Positions 5,857 to 12,524 of a stretch of DNA of 12,524 bases are shown here, one piece after another (position 1 is the stretch's first letter; each line of letters opens with the position of its first letter). The notes under the pieces are model-generated. The model had not been told where the DNA came from, did not search any database, and was given only the letters and a program-made list of their open reading frames with translations. The stretch spans positions 1 to 12,524 of the forward strand of contig CANLWQ010000027.1 of NCBI GenBank assembly GCA_947494405.1. Direction: 5' to 3'. This DNA comes from Comamonadaceae bacterium (GTDB taxonomy: Bacteria; Pseudomonadota; Gammaproteobacteria; Burkholderiales; Burkholderiaceae_C). The position numbers and the translations under genes are program-made.

Positions 5857-7137
5857 ATGGCTGATCGCAAGTTTGGTTTCGATACTTTGAGTCTGCACGC
5901 GGGGCAAATACCAGATGCAGCCACCGGCAGCCGCGCAGTGCCTATTTACCAAACCACCTCTTATGTGTTTGACAGCCCAGAGCATGCTGCCAGCTTGTTC
6001 AATTTGCAAACCTTTGGAAACGTGTATTCACGCTTATCCAACCCAACGGTTGCGGTGTTGGAAGAGCGCATTGCTGCATTAGAAGCTGGACGTGCAGCGG
6101 TTGCCACCAGCAGCGGCATGGCAGCGCAAATGATTGCCTTGCTCAATGTGTGTCAAGCCGGCGACCATATCGTTGCAGCTCGAACGCTTTATGGCGGCAC
6201 CCACACCCAACTGGGCGTGAACTTCAAGAAGCTGGGCATAGACACCACGTTTGTTGACAGCACTAACCCCGAAAACTTTGCCCGCGCCATCACACCCCAA
6301 ACCAAAGCCGTTTATGCCGAGACCATGGGCAACCCCTCGCTGAATGTGCTCGATATTGAACCTGTTGCCAAAATCGCCAACCAAGCCGGTGTGCCGCTTT
6401 TCATAGACAACACTTTTGCCAGTCCTTACCTGTGTCAACCCTTGGCATGGGGTGCAGCCATCAGCTTGCATTCGGCAACCAAGTTCATCGGTGGACACGG
6501 CACCACCATGGGCGGCGTCATCGTGGAGTCGGGCAAGTTTCCTTGGGATAACGGCCGCTTTGCCACCATGACCGAGCCCTCCCCTGGCTACCACGGTGTG
6601 CGGTTTTTTGAAACCTTTGGCGACTTTGGTTTCACCATGAAATGCCGCATGGAAGGTATGCGCACCTTTGGTCCCGCACTGTCACCCTTCAACGCTTTTT
6701 TGCTTTTGCAAGGCGTGGAAACTTTGTCATTGCGCATGGACCGCCATTGCAGCAATGCATTGGCAGTGGCAAAGCATTTGCAACAACACCCCAAAGTGGC
6801 ATGGGTGAATTACCCGGGCTTGCCAGATCACCCCGACCACGCGCTGGTGAAAAAGTATTTGTCCAAGGGTGCCGGCGCGGTGTTGAGCTTTGGTATCCAA
6901 GGAGGTGCTGCGGCTGGACAAAGCTTCATCAACAGCGTGGAGTTTTTGTCTCACTTGGCCAATATAGGCGACGCCAAAACTTTGGTCATTCACCCCGCTT
7001 CCACCACGCACCGACAACTGACTGAAGAGCAGCAAATTGCAGCCGGTGTGCCGCCCGATTTGATACGCTTGAGTGTGGGTTTAGAAACCTTGGAAGATAT
7101 CTTGTGGGATATCGACCAAGCATTGGCGGCCAGTTAA
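5857..7137 (+). CDS. metY: O-acetylhomoserine sulfhydrylase (O-acetylhomoserine aminocarboxypropyltransferase)
   Basis: The 426-residue enzyme belongs to the Cys/Met-metabolism PLP family and is of the long MetY type (about 430 residues). It makes homocysteine from O-acetylhomoserine and sulfide, the direct-sulfhydrylation route to methionine. Visible features are YSRLSNPT (57-64, phosphate contacts from the partner subunit), the SSGMAA PLP-phosphate loop (85-90), Asp184 in FIDNTFASP, and the Schiff-base Lys209 in SLHSATKFIGGHGT. The ending SVGLETLEDILWDIDQAL is also typical. It starts 6 bases after the CoA-binding gene stop and lacks a clear ribosome-binding site, so coupling is likely. pgi follows after 18 bases. 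MetZ-type O-succinylhomoserine enzymes are shorter, about 400 residues, and less likely. Confidence 0.95.
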   Translation: MADRKFGFDTLSLHAGQIPDAATGSRAVPIYQTTSYVFDSPEHAASLFNLQTFGNVYSRLSNPTVAVLEERIAALEAGRAAVATSSGMAAQMIALLNVCQAGDHIVAARTLYGGTHTQLGVNFKKLGIDTTFVDSTNPENFARAITPQTKAVYAETMGNPSLNVLDIEPVAKIANQAGVPLFIDNTFASPYLCQPLAWGAAISLHSATKFIGGHGTTMGGVIVESGKFPWDNGRFATMTEPSPGYHGVRFFETFGDFGFTMKCRMEGMRTFGPALSPFNAFLLLQGVETLSLRMDRHCSNALAVAKHLQQHPKVAWVNYPGLPDHPDHALVKKYLSKGAGAVLSFGIQGGAAAGQSFINSVEFLSHLANIGDAKTLVIHPASTTHRQLTEEQQIAAGVPPDLIRLSVGLETLEDILWDIDQALAAS

Positions 7138-7155
7138 GCAAGCTCTAAAAACCTT

Positions 7156-8754
7156 ATGCGTAGTTTTACACCGGTTCACCTCTCCCCAGCATGGCTGTCC
7201 TTGCAAAGCTTGGCGCAGCCAAACTTTCCCTCGCTGCGTGAATTGCTGTCAGACGTCCCTCGTAACGCATCCATGCAACTGGATGCCTGCGGCATTCACA
7301 TGGACTATTCCTATCAGCGGGTCAACACACAAGCGATGCAAGCTTTACATGCATTGGCAAGCGAGCGCTGCGTCGACGCTCAAATGCGTGCCATGTTCAA
7401 TGGCGAACACATCAACGCCACCGAAAAGCGCAGTGTGCTGCATGTGGCTTTGCGCGGCAGCCACCTGAGTCATCCGCCATGGGGTGTGGCCATTTCTAAG
7501 CAGGTGAAAACCCAACTGGACAAGGTTTGTCTGTTCGCTGAAAAAATGCGTGCGGGAGCTTGTGCGGGCTATACCAATTTGCCCATTACCGATGTGGTGA
7601 ATATTGGCATTGGCGGCTCAGACCTTGGTCCTCGTATGGCGACACAGGCTTTACAAACTGTGGCGAATTCACCTGTGCGCGTGCATTTTGTCTCCAATGT
7701 AGACGCTTGGAGCTTGCAGCAAACTTTGCATAGGCTCAAGCCCGCCACCACCGCCTTTGTGGTGCAAAGTAAATCATTCACCACCCAAGAAACCATCACC
7801 ATCACCGCATCAGCTAAGCGATGGTTAAGCGATGGAGGTTGCCCCGCTGACCTTATGCAGCGTCACCTGATGGCGGTCACTGCCAGACCCGAAGTAGCTT
7901 TGTCGCAAGGTTTTACGGCTGACCATGTTTTTGAGTTGTGGGACTGGGTAGGTGGGCGATATTCAATTTGGTCTGCTATTGGTTTGCCATTGGCAATGGC
8001 CATAGGTGCCACAGCCTACCGAGACCTGTTGCAAGGTGCGGCAGACATGGATGCGCATGTGCAAACAGCCACTCCTGAAAACAATATGCCGCTGCTCATG
8101 GCCTTAGTTGGCATTTGGAACCGCAATTTTTGGGGCGCTGATTCTCTGCACATTGCACCTTATGCATCGTGTTTAGGTATGTTGGTACCTTATTTGCAGC
8201 AAATGGACATGGAGTCCAACGGCAAGTCCAGATACACGGATGGCTCTGCGGTTCAAGTGGGAACCTCGCCAGTGCTGTGGGGCGGCTTAGGGATAGACGG
8301 CCAACACGCCTACTTTCAGATGATTCACCAAGGCACACACTTGGTAGCCACTGACTTTATTGGCGTAAAAACCGAGACCACGGATTTGCCCATGGCAGCA
8401 GAACATCACCGCGTGGTCTTGCTCAACATGAAAGCACAGGCGCAAGCATTGGCCATGGGCAGAAGCATTGAAGAAACCCAGGCTATGTTGGCTAAGGACG
8501 GCATGTCTGAGGATGAAGCTGCACAACTCGCACCCCACCGCAGCTATGCGGGCAATCGCCCCTCCACCACGTTATGGATGCAAGCTGTGAAGCCGCACAG
8601 TTTGGGGGCGCTCATGGCTTTGTACGAACACAAAGTGTTTTACCAAGCAGCTATTTGGGGCATAAATGCGTTTGACCAGTGGGGGGTTGAACTGGGTAAA
8701 ACCTTTGCCAAGCAAACCCAGTCACTCCCACTCGATGGTCGCGGGGGGTTTTGA
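7156..8754 (+). CDS. pgi: Glucose-6-phosphate isomerase
   Basis: The 532-residue protein is a complete phosphoglucose isomerase, interconverting glucose-6-phosphate and fructose-6-phosphate in glycolysis and gluconeogenesis. Motifs seen include [13 protein letters not shown] (149-161), the sugar-phosphate loop [11 protein letters not shown] (203-213), the family signature [12 protein letters not shown] (265-276), catalytic Glu353 in MESNGKS, His384 in GQHAYF, and Lys515 in VELGKTFAK. It starts 18 bases after metY with no strong ribosome-binding site. Its last 11 codons, including the stop, run across the end of guaA on the other strand, so its C-terminal residues LPLDGRGGF are read from guaA antisense and replace the usual basic family end. 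The catalytic core finishes before the overlap. Confidence 0.97.
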   Translation: MRSFTPVHLSPAWLSLQSLAQPNFPSLRELLSDVPRNASMQLDACGIHMDYSYQRVNTQAMQALHALASERCVDAQMRAMFNGEHINATEKRSVLHVALRGSHLSHPPWGVAISKQVKTQLDKVCLFAEKMRAGACAGYTNLPITDVVNIGIGGSDLGPRMATQALQTVANSPVRVHFVSNVDAWSLQQTLHRLKPATTAFVVQSKSFTTQETITITASAKRWLSDGGCPADLMQRHLMAVTARPEVALSQGFTADHVFELWDWVGGRYSIWSAIGLPLAMAIGATAYRDLLQGAADMDAHVQTATPENNMPLLMALVGIWNRNFWGADSLHIAPYASCLGMLVPYLQQMDMESNGKSRYTDGSAVQVGTSPVLWGGLGIDGQHAYFQMIHQGTHLVATDFIGVKTETTDLPMAAEHHRVVLLNMKAQAQALAMGRSIEETQAMLAKDGMSEDEAAQLAPHRSYAGNRPSTTLWMQAVKPHSLGALMALYEHKVFYQAAIWGINAFDQWGVELGKTFAKQTQSLPLDGRGGF

Positions 8755-10371
8755 GCTGACATCCAGCACAACTCTGTTGATACCACGCACCTCATTGATG
8801 ATGCGCCCAGACACTTTCTTCATCAAAGCATAAGGCAACTCCGCCCAATCGGCGGTCATGAAATCACTGGTAACCACAGCGCGCAAAGCCACCACATAGT
8901 CGTAGGTGCGGCCGTCACCCATCACACCCACGCTTTTGACTGGCAAGAACACCACAAAGGCTTGGCTGGTGGCTTCATACCAGTTGCGCGGTGTTTGTGT
9001 GCCGCCAAAAGCCACGGTAGAGGCGTCCCCCTCAAAAGGCGTGTTACGCAACTCTTCAATAAAGATGGCGTCGGCACGGCGTAGCAAGTCGGCGTATTCT
9101 TTTTTCACTTCACCCAAGATGCGCACACCCAAGCCAGGACCTGGGAAGGGGTGTCGGTACACCATGTCATGCGGCAAACCCAGGGCCACACCAAGCTCGC
9201 GCACCTCGTCTTTGAACAAGTCGCGCAAAGGTTCTAGCAACTTCAAGCCCAGTTGCTCGGGCAGTCCGCCCACGTTGTGGTGGCTTTTGATGGTGACGGC
9301 TTTTTTGCTTTTCGCGCCACCGCTTTCAATCACATCAGGGTAGATGGTGCCTTGTGCCAAGAAAGTAGCACCCTTGTGTCCACCACTGCCCGCTTTGAGT
9401 TTGGCCGCCTCTTGTTTGAACACAGTGACAAACTCGGCGCCAATGATTTTGCGCTTGGCCTCGGGGTCAGCGACACCCAAGAGCTTGCCTAAAAACAAAT
9501 CGCTGGCGTCAACCCGAATGACTTTGGCGTGCAACTTGCCGGCAAACATCTCCATCACCGCGTCGCCCTCGTTCAAGCGCAGCAGGCCATGGTCAACAAA
9601 CACACAGGTGAGTTGGTCGCCAATGGCGCGGTGAATCAGTGCAGCAGCCACCGATGAATCTACGCCGCCAGACAAGCCCAGTATCACTTCTTCAGCGCCT
9701 ACTTGGGCACGTATGCGTGAGACAGCCTCTTCCACATAGTTACCCATCACCCAATCGGGGGAGGCTTTGCAAATATCGAGCACAAAACGGTTGAGCAAGG
9801 CCCTGCCCTGAACTGTGTGGGTCACTTCGGGGTGGAATTGCACACCGTAAAAATGCCGGGCCTCATCCGCAAAACCGGCAATAGGGCAACTGTCGGTACT
9901 GGCCATGAGTTTGAAACCCGTGGGCATTTCGGTGACTTTGTCGCCATGGCTCATCCACACTTTCAGCATGCCGTGGCCCTCAGCAGTGGTGAAGTCGGCG
10001 ATGTCATTGAGCAAAGCAGTGTGGCCGCGAGCTCGCACTTCGGCGTAACCAAACTCTCTGGTGTGGCCAGCTTCCACTTTGCCGCCCAACTGCTGGGCCA
10101 TGGTTTGCATGCCATAACAAATGCCCAAAACCGGCACACCCAAATCAAACACGGCGTCCGGTGCACGATCGTCCACCTCGTAAACACTGGCATGGCTACC
10201 AGAAAGAATGATGCCTTTGAGGTTGCCATCTTTGGCATATGCACGCACCCAATCGTCAGACACATCGCAAGGATGCACCTCGCAATACACATGAGCTTCA
10301 CGCACACGGCGGGCTATGAGTTGGGTGACTTGCGAGCCGAAATCAAGAATCAGTATTTTGGAGTGAGCCAT
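8722..10371 (-). CDS. guaA: GMP synthase (glutamine-hydrolysing)
   Basis: The 549-residue enzyme converts XMP to GMP using ATP and glutamine. The N-terminal class I amidotransferase domain has nucleophile Cys85 in [10 protein letters not shown], then His180 and Glu182 in [10 protein letters not shown]. The ATP-pyrophosphatase domain has the PP-loop [10 protein letters not shown] (231-240), and the dimerisation domain ends with the characteristic IEWE. A short lysine-rich insert near residues 315-350 looks typical of betaproteobacterial GuaA. The ATG at 10371-10369 follows the hepT-like stop by 10 bases. The sequence before it is AT-rich and has no recognisable Shine-Dalgarno, which is odd for an essential enzyme. 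Its 3' end overlaps pgi by 33 bases in convergent orientation. Confidence 0.98.
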   Translation of the reverse strand: MAHSKILILDFGSQVTQLIARRVREAHVYCEVHPCDVSDDWVRAYAKDGNLKGIILSGSHASVYEVDDRAPDAVFDLGVPVLGICYGMQTMAQQLGGKVEAGHTREFGYAEVRARGHTALLNDIADFTTAEGHGMLKVWMSHGDKVTEMPTGFKLMASTDSCPIAGFADEARHFYGVQFHPEVTHTVQGRALLNRFVLDICKASPDWVMGNYVEEAVSRIRAQVGAEEVILGLSGGVDSSVAAALIHRAIGDQLTCVFVDHGLLRLNEGDAVMEMFAGKLHAKVIRVDASDLFLGKLLGVADPEAKRKIIGAEFVTVFKQEAAKLKAGSGGHKGATFLAQGTIYPDVIESGGAKSKKAVTIKSHHNVGGLPEQLGLKLLEPLRDLFKDEVRELGVALGLPHDMVYRHPFPGPGLGVRILGEVKKEYADLLRRADAIFIEELRNTPFEGDASTVAFGGTQTPRNWYEATSQAFVVFLPVKSVGVMGDGRTYDYVVALRAVVTSDFMTADWAELPYALMKKVSGRIINEVRGINRVVLDVSSKPPATIEWE

Positions 10372-10381
10372 GAATAAATAG

Positions 10382-10729
10382 TCAATTTGAACTTGAGCCG
10401 TCGGATATAAGCATTTCTCTCACGCTCTCTATAAGATAAGGCAAATGTTTGTTCACAACCGATAAAACGGTCATTGAATCTATGTCACCCAAGTAGTTGT
10501 GAACCAAGATATTTCGAAAACCACTCACCTCACGCCAAGGTACTTTGGGAAAGCTGTTCTTGAGTGCGTCGGGCAACATTTGTGTAGCCTCTGAGAGTGT
10601 TTGTAAATTTCTCAGAACCGCATCATAAAGAACCTCGTCTTTAGTGATGTCGCCACGCGCTTGAATACGCTCAATTTTGGCAGCCACATCCACAATGTGT
10701 AGCGCATAAATTTGCCAAGACTTGCTCAC
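10382..10729 (-). CDS. hepT: HepT-like toxin (DUF86 / HEPN-family ribonuclease)
   Basis: The 115-residue all-helical protein carries the HEPN RX4-6HXY motif as R72-N-I-L-V-H77-N-Y79 in [11 protein letters not shown], the active site of HepT RNases that cut RNA and stop growth. It starts with GTG at 10729-10727, which overlaps the mntA stop as GTGA, the tight coupling usual for this toxin-antitoxin family. In characterised systems the partner MntA adds AMP to the motif tyrosine, here Tyr79, to neutralise the toxin. Two 60-base lines of the gene that I counted were 40% and 38% GC, against 60% in one counted line of guaA, suggesting acquisition. Toxicity is inferred from family. Confidence 0.92.
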   Translation of the reverse strand: MSKSWQIYALHIVDVAAKIERIQARGDITKDEVLYDAVLRNLQTLSEATQMLPDALKNSFPKVPWREVSGFRNILVHNYLGDIDSMTVLSVVNKHLPYLIESVREMLISDGSSSN

Positions 10730-11016
10730 AACAATACAGCCTCAGCCAAAATTTTCTTCCGCATATGTGGATTTAATTCATGCTCTGGAATCAACTCCAC
10801 CCTGCGATTCAATATTTCGGACAATTTTTGTGTCAATGGCATACGCTGGGAAAAAAGGTCATACCCTCTTGGCAGCTCCACTAGGAAATCCACATCGCTG
10901 TCAGCAGTCTCTTCACCCCGGGCTACAGATCCGAAAACACGCAAACGAGTGGCACCAAATTGTTCAGTGATGCCTTGAAGGCGAATATTCATCTGCTGTA
11001 GTTGTTCAAGAAGCAT
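10726..11016 (-). CDS. mntA: MntA-like minimal nucleotidyltransferase antitoxin
   Basis: The 96-residue protein is a minimal nucleotidyltransferase with the family motif GS-X10-DXD: Gly29-Ser30 followed by Asp41-Val-Asp43 (GSVARGEETADSDVD). Glu74 in RRVELIPE is a candidate third metal-binding acid. MntA antitoxins AMPylate the HepT toxin encoded next to them, and the gene is followed directly by hepT with a 4-base GTGA overlap, giving antitoxin-first order. The ATG at 11016-11014 is preceded by AAAGGA with an 8-base spacer made of C plus seven T. It begins 26 bases after the guaB stop on the same strand, so the pair is likely transcribed with the guaB-guaA operon. GC is below that of guaB. 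Key residues look intact. Confidence 0.93.
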   Translation of the reverse strand: MLLEQLQQMNIRLQGITEQFGATRLRVFGSVARGEETADSDVDFLVELPRGYDLFSQRMPLTQKLSEILNRRVELIPEHELNPHMRKKILAEAVLL

Positions 11017-11042
11017 AAAAAAAGTCCTTTCAAGTCACCTCG

Positions 11043-12512
11043 TTATTCAGCACGGTAGTTAGGCGCTTCTTTGGTGATTTGTACATCGTGAACATGACTC
11101 TCACGCATGCCCGCCGTGGAAATCTCCACAAACTCGGCACGGTTGCGCATGTCTTCTATGCTGGCACAACCGCAGTAGCCCATGGCAGCCCGCACGCCGC
11201 CGGCCATTTGGTAGACGATGCTGACCATAGAGCCTTTGTAGGGAACTCGCCCTTCAATGCCCTCGGGCACCAATTTATCGGCATTGGGGTTGCCGGTGGT
11301 GGCTTCTTGAAAGTAGCGGTCTGCGCTGCCTTGTTGCATGGCACCAATGCTGCCCATGCCTCGGTAGCTTTTATAGCTGCGACCTTGGTAAAGAATGACT
11401 TCGCCAGGCGCTTCTTCGGTGCCTGCGAACATGCCACCCATCATCACGCAGGATGCGCCAGCCGCAATGGCTTTGGCAATGTCGCCGCTGTAGCGAATAC
11501 CGCCATCGGCAATCAACGGCACACCCGTGCCTTGCAAAGCCATGGCCACGTTGTCAATAGCGGTGATTTGGGGAACACCGACACCGGCCACGATGCGGGT
11601 GGTGCAAATCGAGCCGGGGCCAATGCCTACCTTCACACCATCCGCACCCGCCTCCACCAAGGCCAAGGCGGCAGCGCCGGTGGCGATATTGCCGCCCACC
11701 ACATCAATGTGAGGGTAATTCTTTTTAACCCAGCGAACCCGCTCGATCACGCCGTGGCTGTGACCGTGAGCGGTGTCCACCACGATGGCGTCCACGCCGG
11801 CTTTCACCAAAGCCGCGACGCGCTCCTCGGTGCCAGGACCCACGCCCACTGCCGCGCCTACGCGCAAGCGCCCTGATGGGTCGCGTGCGGCGTTGGGAAA
11901 GCTGGTTTGCTTGGTGATGTCTTTGACGGTGATAAGACCTTTGAGCTCGAACGCGTCATTGACCACAAGCAAGCGCTCTAGCTTGTGCTTGTTCAGCAAT
12001 GCTTTGGCTTGCTCGGGCGTGGTGCCTTCAGGAACGGTAATAAGGCGTTCACGCGGCGTCATGATTTCTTTGACCTGCACGTCATAGCGGGTTTCAAACC
12101 GCAAGTCGCGACCCGAAACTATGCCCACTACTTTGCCGCCATCGCAGACAGGAAAACCAGAAATACCCATTTGATCCGACATGGCCATGACTTGGCGAAC
12201 CGTGTGTTCTGGTGTGATAACCACGGGATCAAGCAATACCCCGCTTTCATAGCGCTTGACTTTGGCAACTTCGGCAGCTTGTTGCTCAAGCGTTAAATTT
12301 TTATGAACAATGCCAATGCCACCTTCTTGGGCAATGGCGATGGCCAGGCGCGCTTCGGTCACCGTGTCCATGGCGGCAGACACCAGCGGCAAATTCAGGG
12401 CGATGTTGCGTGAAAACAGGGTAGAGAGTTGGGTGTCCTTGGGCAGGACTTGTGAGTAGGCTGGGACCAACAACACATCGTCGAAGGTCAGCGCTTTGCC
12501 AAGCAGGCGCAT
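11043..12512 (-). CDS. guaB: Inosine-5'-monophosphate dehydrogenase
   Basis: The 489-residue enzyme oxidises IMP to XMP with NAD+, the committed step to GMP. An N-terminal barrel segment ([13 protein letters not shown]) is followed by two CBS domains at about 93-203, which bind regulatory purine nucleotides in this family. The catalytic loop is [15 protein letters not shown] with Cys303, and the flap contains YRGMGS (383-388). The end APNYRAE is typical. The ATG at 12512-12510 has GGAG about 8 bases before it, visible in the last bases of the window; the promoter lies outside. It is the first visible gene of a guaB-mntA-hepT-guaA unit, with the toxin-antitoxin pair separating it from the next enzyme of its pathway. 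Confidence 0.98.
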   Translation of the reverse strand: MRLLGKALTFDDVLLVPAYSQVLPKDTQLSTLFSRNIALNLPLVSAAMDTVTEARLAIAIAQEGGIGIVHKNLTLEQQAAEVAKVKRYESGVLLDPVVITPEHTVRQVMAMSDQMGISGFPVCDGGKVVGIVSGRDLRFETRYDVQVKEIMTPRERLITVPEGTTPEQAKALLNKHKLERLLVVNDAFELKGLITVKDITKQTSFPNAARDPSGRLRVGAAVGVGPGTEERVAALVKAGVDAIVVDTAHGHSHGVIERVRWVKKNYPHIDVVGGNIATGAAALALVEAGADGVKVGIGPGSICTTRIVAGVGVPQITAIDNVAMALQGTGVPLIADGGIRYSGDIAKAIAAGASCVMMGGMFAGTEEAPGEVILYQGRSYKSYRGMGSIGAMQQGSADRYFQEATTGNPNADKLVPEGIEGRVPYKGSMVSIVYQMAGGVRAAMGYCGCASIEDMRNRAEFVEISTAGMRESHVHDVQITKEAPNYRAE

Positions 12513-12524
12513 GGTATATCTCCA

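Noticed and set aside
6079..6594. Minus-strand open frame of 171 codons opposite metY
   Set aside because: Fully antisense to a conserved PLP enzyme; Gly/Val-rich composition typical of shadow frames.
9817..10377. Plus-strand open frame of 186 codons opposite guaA
   Set aside because: Antisense to the conserved amidotransferase domain, with no recognisable motif or independent start signal.
11079..11876. Long plus-strand open frame of 265 codons opposite guaB
   Set aside because: It lies wholly antisense to a strongly conserved gene and its product is low-complexity (Ala, His, Gly rich). It is a by-product of guaB codon use.
1..12524. CRISPR arrays, insertion sequences, tRNA or rRNA genes
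   Set aside because: No regularly spaced repeats, transposase motifs, terminal inverted repeats or tRNA-like cloverleaf sequences were seen on either strand.

Overview
This window looks like a housekeeping chromosomal region of a betaproteobacterium, most likely Burkholderiales and Comamonadaceae-like. The basis is moderate-to-high GC, the style of the GuaB, GuaA, IF-1 and MetY proteins, and the presence of a tRNA adenosine deaminase, an LD-carboxypeptidase and guaBA together. The genus cannot be set from the sequence alone. There are 15 protein-coding genes, one of them cut by the left edge. I saw no rRNA, tRNA, CRISPR array or insertion sequence. Coding density is very high and no gene-free stretch reaches 300 bases.

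Left part (1-2526, minus strand): a tadA gene encodes a tRNA adenosine deaminase joined in one frame to a complete DhlA-type (HLD-I) haloalkane dehalogenase-like alpha/beta hydrolase. It is followed by an LD-carboxypeptidase (ldcA-like) and the first 38 codons of an aldehyde dehydrogenase. All three point the same way with short gaps, so they may share a transcript.

Unknown secreted proteins (2527-4010): a small exported protein with four cysteines (plus strand) converges on a larger exported protein with four mature cysteines and a formylglycine-enzyme-like C-terminal motif (minus strand). A near-consensus FNR/ANR box lies upstream of the larger gene.

Translation and cold-shock cluster (4011-5179, minus strand): a csp cold-shock gene, infA (IF-1), and a METTL-like (Methyltransf_16-type) methyltransferase whose TTG start overlaps the infA stop.

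Metabolic operon (5383-8754, plus strand): a CoA-binding protein, O-acetylhomoserine sulfhydrylase and glucose-6-phosphate isomerase (pgi), tightly packed. The last 33 bases of pgi overlap the end of guaA on the opposite strand.

Purine operon (8722-12512, minus strand): guaB (IMP dehydrogenase) and guaA (GMP synthase) catalyse the two steps from IMP to GMP. Between them sits a complete MntA/HepT toxin-antitoxin pair with lower GC than its neighbours, which looks like an insertion into the operon.

The observations most worth pursuing are the TadA-dehalogenase fusion, the toxin-antitoxin pair inside guaB-guaA, and the pair of unknown secreted proteins with an FNR-like box. I could run no searches, so novelty is unverified for all of them.
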